Below the pieces are notes generated by a model that was not told where the DNA came from, ran no database searches, and worked only from the letters and a program-made list of their open reading frames with translations. This document shows positions 7,756-16,868 of a stretch of DNA of 64,000 bases, piece after piece (position 1 is the first letter of the stretch; each line of letters starts with the position of its first letter). This DNA comes from Caballeronia sp. SL2Y3 (GTDB lineage Bacteria > Pseudomonadota > Gammaproteobacteria > Burkholderiales > Burkholderiaceae), in assembly GCF_022879575.1 (NCBI RefSeq), contig NZ_CP084262.1, forward strand, positions 372,001-436,000, read 5' to 3'. The position numbers and the translations under genes were made by a program.

Positions 7756-10700
7756 CCGCCAGCGGCTTTTCTCGCCGTTCGTCGTCGCGGCTTTCGGGCT
7801 GCTCGTCGGGCTCATGCTCGTGCTCGCGTTTCCTCGCGAGCGGCTCGAAGAGCGGCTGCTCGAGGGCCGCCAGGTCGATACGCTGACCGTCGCGTATCTC
7901 GAAGCGTGGCTGCGCATCGAGCCGGACAACGCCGAAGTGCTGACCGAGCTGACGCAGGAGTATTTGAAAGCGCAGCGCATCGCGGATGCGCAGAAGATGC
8001 TGCGCCGCCTCTCCGTTTCGTCCGATCCGCAGGCGCAGTCGAGCGCGCTGCGCACGCGCATCGACCTCGCCGAGACGCAGGCTTATGCGCTCAGGCCGGG
8101 CGATCCGGCCCGCGCGGCGCGGCTTGCGGAACTCGACGCGCTGCTCGCCGAGGCGCTCGACAAGCCGTGGGATGCCGCGCAGATCGAAACTTACGCGAAG
8201 AAGGCGCGCGCGCTGAACGACAGTGCGCTCGCCGGGCGCTACTACGAGCGGCTCGCGCAGATGGAGCCGGCGCAAGCGCCGCGCTGGCTCGCAGAGGGCG
8301 CGCGACTGAAGCTCGCCGCAGGCGACTACGCCGGTGCCGCCGATGCGTTCTTCGCGGCGCAGGCTCACGCCGCGACGCGCGACGACGAGCGGCGCCTTTT
8401 CCTGTCAGCGTTGCAGGCGTTGCAGTCGGCCAACCGTCCCGCCGATGCGTTGGCCGCCGCCGACGCGCATCTTGGTTTCCTCGCGCGCGACCGCGAGACG
8501 CTGCGCTATCTGACGCGGCTCGCGCTCTCGGCGGGCCGGCCGGATATCGCGGACCGCTACGCGCGACGCCTGCTCGACATGTCGTCGCGCGAGCGGCGCG
8601 ACGGCGGGGCGAGGCTTGCGGGGTGGCGTCGGGGGAGCGAGGCGTTCGCGTCGGGCAAGGGCGTGAGGGATGCGGTAATCGCGGGGAGCGCTCTGCCCGT
8701 TGTAGCCCCGGCGAACGGGGTGAGCATGGCGAGCGTGGCGAACGCGGGGACTGCCGGGAGCGCGGCCAGTGCCGCGAGCGCAGTTAGCGCTACGAGAGTG
8801 GTGAACGCGAACAGCAAAGAAAATTCAGTGATTGAGGGGAGCGCTGCGCCCGCGGCAATCCCGGCGAGCGTGATAAGCGCGGCGAACGCGGGGACTGTCG
8901 AGAACGCGGCGATCGCGGGGAGTGCAGCGAGCGCAAGGAGCGCTCGGAGCGTGGTGAACGCGAAGAGCGTAGAGGATGCAGTGGTCGCGTCTAACGCTCT
9001 GCGCACGGAAATTCCGGCGGGCGCGGTGAGCATGGCGAGCGTGGTGAACGCGGGAACGGCGGGCAACGCCGCGAGCACGGCGAACGCTACGAGCGTGGTG
9101 AAGGCGGCGAGCGCGAAAAGCGCGGTGAGCGCCGGTAACGCGGCGAGCGCGAGGAATACTCCGAGCGCGGTGCGCGCAAGCTACGTCGTGAGCGCGTCGC
9201 CTGCGACAAGCGCAGCAAAAAACACGACGAACGCAACGAAGCCCGACACCGTCCTGTGCACACGCGCCTGCATGGCCGGCCGCCCCCGCGACGCCTTCTC
9301 GATCCTCCGCGTAGCGAATCAGGAACCGTCCGCGCCCATCGAAGCATCCGACTACGAACTCGGCTTCAAAGTGTTCCTTGCCAACGGCGATCTCGCGAGC
9401 GCCCAGCGCGTCGCGCAGGACGCAGTGAAGCGCGACCCGGCATCGACCGAATGGCGCGAGCGGCTAGCTCAAGTCGCCGAGTGGAATCACGCGCCGGATG
9501 TCGCGCTCGCCAACTACCTCGCGCTGGCCCGCGCGCGCAACGACGAGCGCGACTGGAAGCAGGTCGAGCGCCTAGCGCCCGCGCTCGGCGACAACGACGC
9601 GATGCTCGCCGCCGCCATCCACGAAGCGGACCGCGCGCCGGGCGACATGAAGCAGCTCGACCGCGTGGTGAGCGCGTACGAAGCGCAGGCCGATCCCGAC
9701 GCCGCGCTGCGCTTCCTGCAAGCCCGCGCGAACGGCGCCTATCGCCGGCCGGTGCTGGAACGCTACGCCCGGCTCGCCGAACGCAAGGGCGACGACGACC
9801 TCGCCATCGCGACCTACGAGCGCCTGATGCGCGAGTTCGGGCCCGATTCGGCATACGCGCTCAAACTGAGCCTGATGTACTACACGCGCACGCAGTTCGA
9901 CCGCTCGCTCGCCGTGCTCGATTCGGCAAAGAGCCGCGCTCCTGCATCGGATGCCGACTTCTGGCGCTTCTACGCGATGCTCGCAACCGTCGATCAGCAG
10001 GACGGCAAGGCGCGCGAAGGTTACGGCAAGCTCGTGCAAGCGGGCGTCGCGACGCCCGACGATCTCTCCGCGATGGTTTCGGCGTACGACGATCAGCCGC
10101 TCGAAGCGGGCCGCATCGCGGAGTTCGCGTATCGCAAGACGGGCAACGAGCGCCTGCTCGAACTCGCCGTCTACGACTATCTGCGCTCGCGCGCGACGGG
10201 CCGCATCCGCGCGTTGCTCGGCTCGCTCGATCCGGCGTCGCTCGCCTCGGCCGAGCGCTCGCCGCGCTTCTTGCTCGCTCGCGCGCAATACCTGCGCCGC
10301 GCGGGCGATCCCGACGGCGCGCTTGCCGACACGCGCGCCGCCGCCGCGCTTGCTCCGGGCGACGACGAGGCCCGCGCCGCGCTCATCTGGGCGCTCAACG
10401 AACGCGGCAGCAATGCGGAACTGCGCGCCGCCCTCGCCCGCCACGCGCGCGATGCCGAGCGCGACAGCACGCTCTGGGCGCCGTATGCGGCGTCGTATCT
10501 GCGTCTGGGCGACGCACGCGGTGCGCTCTCCATGATGCACAAGGAAGCCGCCTCGCGCCGCGACGACCCGCTGTGGGCGCTCGGCTATGCGGACGCGCTG
10601 GAATTGAACGCCCGCATCGACGACGCCTGGCGCGTGCGCAATGCCGTGTGGAAAAAGCAGATGGCGCAGCGCGCGGCGGGCAAACAGCCGGTCACGCTCG

Positions 10701-12157
10701 ACGACGAGCAGCGGGAAGACCTGCGCGCGCGCATGGTCGGCCTCACGGACCAGTTCGCGGGCGGCGACGCATCGCGGCAAGTGCTGATCGAACTGCTGCG
10801 GGCCGATGGTGGCGACAGTGCAGGCGACCAACCCGCGCCACCGCCCTTCGGTTTCACCGACGACGCGATGCAAGGCGTCGCGCATCGCGAGGAGAAGCGG
10901 CGGCGCGTCTACTCGGCGGTGGCGCGCGAGGCCGCGCTCGGCTGGCTGCAAGCGCACGACGCCTACGACGCCGAAAGTCTGTGGCTGCTGCGCCAGTACA
11001 TCGACAGCGCGACGCGTCCCGTGTATGCGGAAGTGACCATCGCGCTGGCCGAGCACGACCGCGCGACGCTCAATCGCCTGCTCGATACCGAAGCCGACTG
11101 GATTCCGCGACAGAATCGCCTCGACGCCGAAGCGACGACCGGGCGTTTCGGCGACGTGCAGACGCATGCATACGAGCAGCAGTTCGCGCTGCCCGACGAC
11201 GAAATCGTCAATCAGATTCTGCGCGAGCAGTTGCTGCGCAACGCGCAGGCCATTGCGCCGCGTTTTCGCGTAGTCGAGCAAGGCGGGCTGTCGTACACGG
11301 AGGCGGGCATCGGCGCGGGCTTGCGGTTGTCGCCGACGCAATCGCTCGCGCTCGATTACGCCGAGCGCAATCAGCACGGCGACACGTCATTGCCGAACGT
11401 GCCGCGCCACGACCGCCAGTTGTCGCTCGCGTGGCGGCATCTCGGCCTCGACGACACCGAGCGCGTGAGAATCGGCCGGCGCAACGCGCTCGACGACTTC
11501 ACCACCTTCCGGCTCGACGGCACGCTTTTCGAGCAGCAGAACCTGAGCTTCAACTACGCGCTGGGCTTCAATCAGATGGCGACGGAAACGAGCCAGCTTA
11601 TTGTCGGCGGCGTGAAGCATCTGGCGAGCGTGGGCGTGAATTATCGGCCGGACGCGCATGTGTTCGCGGGCGGGCGCGTGGAATATGCGCGCTTCTACGG
11701 ACAGGACAAGTCGTTCCTCGGCACGGGCGCCGTCGCGGATTTCAACGCGGGCTACAAGCTGCGCGTCGACTACCCGGACTACACCGTTCGCGCCGTGCTC
11801 ACGCACGGGCAGTACAGTGCGTCCGGCAATCCGGGCGGACAACTCGCGCGGCTGTTGCCGACGGGCGCGCCGCTCGGCGCGCAGCAGTTCATGCCGCAGA
11901 CCTTCACGCAGGAAGGCCTGCTGTTTTCGTTCGGCGACGATCTGGAAGAAGGCTACACGCGCGCGTGGCGGCCGTTCTTCGCCGCCGGGCCGATCCACGA
12001 TTCGAATCAGGGCTGGACGGCGCAAGTGCGCGTGGGACTGGCGGGCAGCGTCTTCGGCAACGATCAGGCGACCATGTATTACGAGCACGCCGGGGTCACG
12101 TCCGGCCGCACGCAGGCTTTCACGGAGTACGGCGTGCGCTATCGCTGGCTGTATTAG
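7730..12157 (+). CDS. pelB: PelB, outer-membrane Pel export porin with TPR scaffold
   Basis: A 1475-residue protein with an inner-membrane anchor near residues 12-30 (FVVAAFGLLVGLMLVLAF). A long periplasmic TPR superhelix follows, and the C-terminal part (about 1180-1475) is rich in alternating strands, ending in TEYGVRYRWLY as expected for a beta-barrel. In Pseudomonas, PelB is the export channel and its TPRs hold PelA. Residues ~292-512 are not TPR-like: a low-complexity Ala/Ser/Asn/Val stretch containing three 51-residue repeats. Regular TPR sequence resumes at about residue 514 (CTRACMAGRPRDAFS). The start inside the end of pelA gives a 26-bp overlap. Its size is greater than the ~1190 residues of Pseudomonas PelB, largely because of the insert. 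Confidence 0.94.
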   Translation: MSMSSAQPDRQRLFSPFVVAAFGLLVGLMLVLAFPRERLEERLLEGRQVDTLTVAYLEAWLRIEPDNAEVLTELTQEYLKAQRIADAQKMLRRLSVSSDPQAQSSALRTRIDLAETQAYALRPGDPARAARLAELDALLAEALDKPWDAAQIETYAKKARALNDSALAGRYYERLAQMEPAQAPRWLAEGARLKLAAGDYAGAADAFFAAQAHAATRDDERRLFLSALQALQSANRPADALAAADAHLGFLARDRETLRYLTRLALSAGRPDIADRYARRLLDMSSRERRDGGARLAGWRRGSEAFASGKGVRDAVIAGSALPVVAPANGVSMASVANAGTAGSAASAASAVSATRVVNANSKENSVIEGSAAPAAIPASVISAANAGTVENAAIAGSAASARSARSVVNAKSVEDAVVASNALRTEIPAGAVSMASVVNAGTAGNAASTANATSVVKAASAKSAVSAGNAASARNTPSAVRASYVVSASPATSAAKNTTNATKPDTVLCTRACMAGRPRDAFSILRVANQEPSAPIEASDYELGFKVFLANGDLASAQRVAQDAVKRDPASTEWRERLAQVAEWNHAPDVALANYLALARARNDERDWKQVERLAPALGDNDAMLAAAIHEADRAPGDMKQLDRVVSAYEAQADPDAALRFLQARANGAYRRPVLERYARLAERKGDDDLAIATYERLMREFGPDSAYALKLSLMYYTRTQFDRSLAVLDSAKSRAPASDADFWRFYAMLATVDQQDGKAREGYGKLVQAGVATPDDLSAMVSAYDDQPLEAGRIAEFAYRKTGNERLLELAVYDYLRSRATGRIRALLGSLDPASLASAERSPRFLLARAQYLRRAGDPDGALADTRAAAALAPGDDEARAALIWALNERGSNAELRAALARHARDAERDSTLWAPYAASYLRLGDARGALSMMHKEAASRRDDPLWALGYADALELNARIDDAWRVRNAVWKKQMAQRAAGKQPVTLDDEQREDLRARMVGLTDQFAGGDASRQVLIELLRADGGDSAGDQPAPPPFGFTDDAMQGVAHREEKRRRVYSAVAREAALGWLQAHDAYDAESLWLLRQYIDSATRPVYAEVTIALAEHDRATLNRLLDTEADWIPRQNRLDAEATTGRFGDVQTHAYEQQFALPDDEIVNQILREQLLRNAQAIAPRFRVVEQGGLSYTEAGIGAGLRLSPTQSLALDYAERNQHGDTSLPNVPRHDRQLSLAWRHLGLDDTERVRIGRRNALDDFTTFRLDGTLFEQQNLSFNYALGFNQMATETSQLIVGGVKHLASVGVNYRPDAHVFAGGRVEYARFYGQDKSFLGTGAVADFNAGYKLRVDYPDYTVRAVLTHGQYSASGNPGGQLARLLPTGAPLGAQQFMPQTFTQEGLLFSFGDDLEEGYTRAWRPFFAAGPIHDSNQGWTAQVRVGLAGSVFGNDQATMYYEHAGVTSGRTQAFTEYGVRYRWLY
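8675..9133 (+). repeat. Three in-phase degenerate 153-bp (51-residue) repeats in pelB
   Basis: Units at 8675-8827, 8828-8980 and 8981-9133 are each exactly 153 bp. Each opens with V(I/V)(A/E)(G/S)xA, followed by IPA or APA at positions 11-13, a central NAGT and a closing SVVNA or RVVNA-like motif. Units diverge in DNA but keep the frame. Flanking sequence to about 9265 continues the same composition with less clear periodicity. Confidence 0.8.
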
Positions 12158-12206
12158 CCGCGCGGTCGCGTCACGGGCATCGAAAAACGAGGCAAGCGGA
12201 GCACAC

Positions 12207-12752
12207 ATGAAAACGACACGACAATTCGAACGATGGGCGGGCCTCTTGAGCAGCGTGTGGGTCGCGCTCGCGTTGAACGCCTGCGCGGTGGTGGATCGCA
12301 GCGACAACGCAAGCGCCGCGCTCGACAAGCACGCAAGCTGGACCGTGCTGCCGATCACCAATCGCACGGAAACGCCGCAGGCGGGACTGCGCGCGTCGGC
12401 CATCGCGCAGAGTCTGCTGACATCGGGCGGCGTGGCGCTCACGCGCTATCCGGATAGCGGCGACGAGGAAACGCTCTTCGATACCGCCAAGCCCGGCATC
12501 GACACGAAGGCGCTCGCGTGGGCGCGCTCGCAGAATGTGCGCTATGCGTTGACCGGCACGGTAACGGAATGGCGCTACAAGGTCGGCGTGGATGGCGAGC
12601 CCGCCGTGGGCCTGACCTTCGATGTCGTCGATGTCGCAAGCGGCAAGGTCGTCTGGAGCGCCGCTGGCAGCCGCACCGGATGGAGCCGCGACGCGCTCTC
12701 GGGCGTCGCGCAGAAGCTCGAAAAAGAGCTGCTCGGCGCGCTGACGAAATAA
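12207..12752 (+). CDS. pelC: PelC, outer-membrane lipoprotein of Pel export
   Basis: A 181-residue lipoprotein. The leader ends in the lipobox LNAC (Cys28), so the mature protein should be lipidated. The remainder fits PelC: a short periplasmic alpha/beta fold with WTVLPITNRTETPQAG, YALTGTVTEWRYK and GLTFDVVDVASGKVVW. In Pseudomonas, PelC forms a ring that funnels the polymer towards PelB. GGAG ends six bases before the ATG. It sits 49 bp after pelB and four bases before pelD. Confidence 0.93.
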   Translation: MKTTRQFERWAGLLSSVWVALALNACAVVDRSDNASAALDKHASWTVLPITNRTETPQAGLRASAIAQSLLTSGGVALTRYPDSGDEETLFDTAKPGIDTKALAWARSQNVRYALTGTVTEWRYKVGVDGEPAVGLTFDVVDVASGKVVWSAAGSRTGWSRDALSGVAQKLEKELLGALTK

Positions 12753-12756
12753 CGCC

Positions 12757-14223
12757 ATGGGTACCGTGGACGGCAAACCGCAGGCATCGGCCAAGCCGGG
12801 CGGCGCGGCGCGCCCGCGACGGCAACGCGCGGCGCAAAGCGGGCAGTCGGTCTCGCGCGACATGCCGTGGGCGCGCGTCATCGCGCCTTCGGGCATCTCG
12901 GGCAGGCGGGCGGCGTTCATCGCGATGGAAGTCGCCGTCGCGACCGTCGTCATGGCGGGCGTCTGCTGGTTCATCGATCCCGCCGATCCGCTGCTGTTGC
13001 GCACGGGCTTCGGGTGGGTGTGGCTGCTGCCGGTCGTCTTCGCGCTGCGCTACGGCACGCTCGCCGGCATGGCAAGCGCGCTCGTGCTGCTGCTCGCGTG
13101 GTATGTGTCGGACGCGGCCGGCCCGCCGCACCCGCACGCGGTCTTTCCCGGCAGCTTCTTCTTCGGCGGATTCGTGCTGACGCTTCTATGCGGCCAGTTC
13201 GGCGATATCTGGATCGGCCGTCAGCGGCAGGCGCGCATCGCCAACGACTATCTCGCCGAGCGTCTTTCCATTCTCACGAAGAACCAGTTCCTGCTGCGCC
13301 TGTCGCATGAACGGCTCGAACAGGACGTGCTCGCGCGTCCCGCCACGCTGCGCGATTCGCTCGCGCGCCTGCGCACGCTCGCGCTCAACGACGAGGACGA
13401 CGGCCCGCTCATCGGCGCGGCGCGCTTTCTGAAGACGGCCGCGCAGGCGTGTCAGCTCGAAACGGCGAGCCTCTTCGTCTGGAGCGGCAACACGGTGCAG
13501 ACGACGCCCGTGGCGAGCGTCGGCGAGCCTTTCACGCTCGATCTCGCCGATCCGCTCGTCGCCGAGGCGCGCGAAACGCTCGCGCTCACGCATCCGGAAT
13601 CGAGCGCGGCATCGGGTGCTGCGGGTGCCGCAGGCGCGGAAGCGAACACGCGATACCGCGCCGTCGCGCCGCTCGTCGATGCAGGCGGCCGGCACGTCGC
13701 GCTGCTCGTCGTCGAGCGCATGCCGTTTCTCGCGATGACCCGCGACAACCTTCAGTTTCTGCTCGTGCTCGGCGGCTACTACGCGGACAGCGTGCGCCAC
13801 GCCGAGATCAGCCGTTCGGTGCTGCAGGCGTTCCCGCGCTGCCCGTACGACTTCGCGCTGGATTACGCGCGCCTCGTGCGCCTGTTGCGCGATACGGGCG
13901 TGGAGTCGTCGCTCGTCGCGCTCGTCTTCGATGCGAGCGAGCTCGGCGTCTCGCTGCACGAACACGTGCTGCGGCTGCGGCGCTCGCTGGATGCGCAATG
14001 GCCCATCGTCACGCCGACACAGCGCGTCGTGCTCACGCTGATGCCGCTCTCCGGCGAAAGCGCGGTCGCGGGCTATCTGCTGCGCATCGAAGAAAATCTG
14101 CGCGCGCAATTTGGCACGGACTTCGAATCGGCCGGCGTCGCGACGCATTCCATGCGTCTTTCCGCCGATTCGCCGATCGACGCGCTGCATCACTTCCTGA
14201 GGCTTTGTCATGCCGACGCGTGA
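12757..14223 (+). CDS. pelD: PelD, inner-membrane c-di-GMP receptor
   Basis: A 488-residue protein. About four transmembrane helices lie between residues 50 and 150 (EVAVATVVMAGVCWF, VWLLPVVFAL, ASALVLLLAWYV, GGFVLTLLCG). A GAF-like domain (~200-340) and a degenerate GGDEF domain (~350-480) follow. An inhibitory-site motif RSLD is visible at Arg409-Asp412, with another Arg (443) 34 residues further. This reproduces the R-x-x-D plus distal Arg pattern by which Pseudomonas PelD binds c-di-GMP, so post-translational control of Pel synthesis by c-di-GMP is expected. A Gly/Ala-rich loop interrupts the GAF domain near residue 285. The end overlaps pelE by 14 bp. Confidence 0.93.
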   Translation: MGTVDGKPQASAKPGGAARPRRQRAAQSGQSVSRDMPWARVIAPSGISGRRAAFIAMEVAVATVVMAGVCWFIDPADPLLLRTGFGWVWLLPVVFALRYGTLAGMASALVLLLAWYVSDAAGPPHPHAVFPGSFFFGGFVLTLLCGQFGDIWIGRQRQARIANDYLAERLSILTKNQFLLRLSHERLEQDVLARPATLRDSLARLRTLALNDEDDGPLIGAARFLKTAAQACQLETASLFVWSGNTVQTTPVASVGEPFTLDLADPLVAEARETLALTHPESSAASGAAGAAGAEANTRYRAVAPLVDAGGRHVALLVVERMPFLAMTRDNLQFLLVLGGYYADSVRHAEISRSVLQAFPRCPYDFALDYARLVRLLRDTGVESSLVALVFDASELGVSLHEHVLRLRRSLDAQWPIVTPTQRVVLTLMPLSGESAVAGYLLRIEENLRAQFGTDFESAGVATHSMRLSADSPIDALHHFLRLCHADA

Positions 14224-15274
14224 GCGGCCGATCCATCGCCCAACGGCGTGGCTGGCGTGGCTCGCGTGGCTGGCCGCGCTGCTCGGCGTCGCGGTGCAGA
14301 TCGGCATGTTCGTGCTCGCCTCGCGCGCCGGGCCGCCGACGCGCGTGCTGCTCGCCTGCCTCGCCGCGCAGGCCGTGGCGGCCACGCTCCTCGCGTTCGC
14401 GTGCTGGCGGACGCTGCCCGCGCGCTATCGCTCGAAGGGCGCGTGGTGCTATCTGTGGCTCCTCGTGTTCGCGGTGCCGGTCGGCGGGGCGCTGGTGTCC
14501 GTCGGCGCGATGGTGCTCGCGCTCGCGTTGCCGCGCCGCGTGACGGCGAAAGGCATCGCCTATATCGAAGAGCCGGAGTTCGCGACGCATCTGATTCCGC
14601 ATGTGTCGTACGGACGCGGCGCGCGCCTCAAGGCCGAGTTGCAGAACGCGGAAGCGGCGACTTCCCTGCGCATGACGGCGCTGCTCGCCATGCAGTCGAT
14701 GCCCGCGCACACCATCAGTCCGCTGTTGCGCGGCATGCTCGCCGATCCGCTCGACGATATTCGCCTGCTCGCCTACGGCATGCTCGACAGCCAGGAGAAG
14801 CGCCTCACGCAGCGCATCCTCGCGCAACGCCCTCGCCTGTCTGAACCGCTCACGCCGCGCGAGCGTTATGAAGTGAACAAGACGCTCGCCGAACTATACG
14901 GAGAACTAATCTACGCGCATCTCGTGCAGGGCGACGTGTATCGCAACGCGGCGGAACAGGCCGATGCCTACGCGGCCGCCGCGCTCGATATCGAACCGGC
15001 GGACGCGGCGCTGTGGCGCATGCGCGGGCGGCTCGCGCTGGATCGCGGCGACCTCGACGCCGCCGACATGCTGCTCGAACGCGCGATCCAGCACGGCTTC
15101 GCGCGCGACCGCATGCTGCCTTATCTGGCCGAAGCCGCGTATCTGCGCGGCGACTTCGCCCGCGTCAAGACGCTTCTCGGACAGATGAGCCCGTCCGCGG
15201 TCCTGCCCGTCATGAAGCCCGTACTCGATTACTGGCGCGGCTCGCTCGCCACGCTGCGCAAAGGCGTCTCATGA
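14210..15274 (+). CDS. pelE: PelE, inner-membrane TPR protein of Pel synthesis
   Basis: A 354-residue protein with two N-terminal hydrophobic hairpins (LAWLAALLGVAVQIGMFVLAS and VLLACLAAQAVAATLLAFAC) and a third membrane segment near residues 85-110. Helical TPR-like repeats follow, such as AAALDIEPADAALWRMRGRLALD. PelE is thought to scaffold the cytoplasmic synthase PelF on the inner membrane with PelD and PelG. Position between pelD and pelF, with ATGA overlap to pelF, supports the assignment. Confidence 0.9.
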   Translation: MPTRERPIHRPTAWLAWLAWLAALLGVAVQIGMFVLASRAGPPTRVLLACLAAQAVAATLLAFACWRTLPARYRSKGAWCYLWLLVFAVPVGGALVSVGAMVLALALPRRVTAKGIAYIEEPEFATHLIPHVSYGRGARLKAELQNAEAATSLRMTALLAMQSMPAHTISPLLRGMLADPLDDIRLLAYGMLDSQEKRLTQRILAQRPRLSEPLTPRERYEVNKTLAELYGELIYAHLVQGDVYRNAAEQADAYAAAALDIEPADAALWRMRGRLALDRGDLDAADMLLERAIQHGFARDRMLPYLAEAAYLRGDFARVKTLLGQMSPSAVLPVMKPVLDYWRGSLATLRKGVS

Positions 15275-16863
15275 ACGCAAACATCGCCGATATTCCGCAT
15301 GAATCGTGGCCCGCGCTGACGACGACGCTCCCGAAAGCGCCGCGCGCCGACGTCGTGCTGCTGCTCGAAGGCACGTTCCCGTATGTGAGCGGCGGCGTGT
15401 CGAGCTGGGTCAATCAGATGATCCGCGCGTTTCCGGACCTGAGCTTCGCGCTGTGCTTTCTCGGCAGCCGTCCGCAGGATTATCCGAAGGCTTCGTATGC
15501 GCTGCCGGAGAACGTCGTGCATCAGGAGAACCACTTTCTCTACGACTTCACCGCGAACCCCGAAGCGGCGAAGCGCTGCGGCGATCGCGCGGCCTTCGCG
15601 CAATCGGCGGATCTGCACGAAGCCATGCGCAATCCCGCGATGCGCGCCGCGGCCGGCTCCATGCTGCGCGACATGCTGAAAGACCTCGCGCCGGACGGCC
15701 GTCTTTCCGAGAGCGAATTCCTCTACTCGCGCGAGGCGTGGAACTACGTGACGGAGCAGTATCGCGAGCGATGCACCGACCCTTCGTTCGTCGATTATTT
15801 CTGGACCGTGCGCGTGATGCACAAGCCGCTCTGGCTGCTCGCGCGCATCGCCGAAGGTCTGCCGGATGCGGGCGTCTATCACACGGTATCCACCGGCTAT
15901 GCGGGCTTTCTCGGCGCGCTCGCGCACTATCGCACGGGCCGCCCGCTGCTCGTGTCGGAGCACGGCATCTATACGAAGGAACGCAAGATCGACCTGTTTC
16001 AGAGCCAGTGGATACGCGACAACCGCAGCATCTTCGAGCGCGACGTGTCGCAAGTGGGCTACTTCCGCGATCTGTGGGTGCGCTTCTTTGAAACGCTCGG
16101 GCGCGTGTGCTATGACGCGGCCGACGACATCATCGCGCTCTACGAAGGCAATCGCCAGCGGCAAGTGGCCGACGGCGCGCCCGCGCAAAGGACGGCGAGC
16201 ATTCCGAACGGCGTGAACCTGCCGCGACTCGCGCCGCTGCGCGAAAAGCGCGCCCCCTGCGTGCCTAAGACGCTGTGCCTGATCGGGCGCGTGGTGCCGA
16301 TCAAGGACATCAAGACCTTCATTCGCGCGATGCTGACCGTGGTGCGCAAGGAACCGCTCGCGGAGGCGTGGATCGCCGGACCGGAAGACGAAGACGTCGA
16401 ATACGCGAAGGAATGCCGCAGCCTCGTCGAAAGTCTCGGGCTCGAAGGCAAGGTGAAGTTTCTCGGCTTCCAGAAGATCGAAGAACTGCTGCCGAAATGC
16501 GGCGTGCTGGTGCTCAGTTCCATCTCCGAGGCGCTGCCGCTCGTGGTGCTCGAAGGCTTCGCGGCGGGCGTGCCTTCGGTGACGACGGACGTCGGCTCCT
16601 GCCGACAACTGATCTACGGCCTGCCCGGCGAAGACGCCGCGCTCGGCGCAGCGGGCCGCGTCGTGCAGATCGCCGATCCGCGCGCGCTCGCCGACGCCGC
16701 GCTCGATCTGCTCGACGAGAACAACTGGCGCGCGGCGCAGGCGGCCGGCATCGCGCGAGTGGAACGCTTCTACACGCAGGAGCGGATGGTCGGCGCGTAT
16801 CGCGTGCTGTACGAGCGGCTGATCGGCGGCGAAACGACGCGCGAAACAACAAAGGACACCTAA
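15271..16863 (+). CDS. pelF: PelF, cytoplasmic Pel glycosyltransferase (GT4)
   Basis: A 530-residue GT-B glycosyltransferase that polymerises Pel from UDP-sugars. The N-terminal lobe has the PelF signature LLEGTFPYVSGGVSSWV. The C-terminal donor lobe has GRVVPIKDIKTF and the E-x7-E pair in SEALPLVVLEGFAAG. The length is close to other PelF proteins. No signal peptide or membrane segment is visible, in keeping with recruitment to the membrane by PelD/E/G. The start codon overlaps the pelE stop. Confidence 0.95.
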   Translation: MNANIADIPHESWPALTTTLPKAPRADVVLLLEGTFPYVSGGVSSWVNQMIRAFPDLSFALCFLGSRPQDYPKASYALPENVVHQENHFLYDFTANPEAAKRCGDRAAFAQSADLHEAMRNPAMRAAAGSMLRDMLKDLAPDGRLSESEFLYSREAWNYVTEQYRERCTDPSFVDYFWTVRVMHKPLWLLARIAEGLPDAGVYHTVSTGYAGFLGALAHYRTGRPLLVSEHGIYTKERKIDLFQSQWIRDNRSIFERDVSQVGYFRDLWVRFFETLGRVCYDAADDIIALYEGNRQRQVADGAPAQRTASIPNGVNLPRLAPLREKRAPCVPKTLCLIGRVVPIKDIKTFIRAMLTVVRKEPLAEAWIAGPEDEDVEYAKECRSLVESLGLEGKVKFLGFQKIEELLPKCGVLVLSSISEALPLVVLEGFAAGVPSVTTDVGSCRQLIYGLPGEDAALGAAGRVVQIADPRALADAALDLLDENNWRAAQAAGIARVERFYTQERMVGAYRVLYERLIGGETTRETTKDT

Positions 16864-16868
16864 ACGTC

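Noticed and set aside
8675..9133. Repeats considered as a CRISPR array or mobile-element ends
   Set aside because: The units are in-frame coding repeats without spacers or terminal inverted repeats.
9572..11377. 601-codon minus-strand frame opposite pelB
   Set aside because: Antisense shadow caused by GC-biased codon use; no start signal or motif.
9256..12210. A 984-codon plus-strand frame overlapping pelB
   Set aside because: Out-of-frame shadow of pelB; very Arg/Ala-rich and no recognisable domain, whereas pelB's frame carries TPR and barrel sequence.
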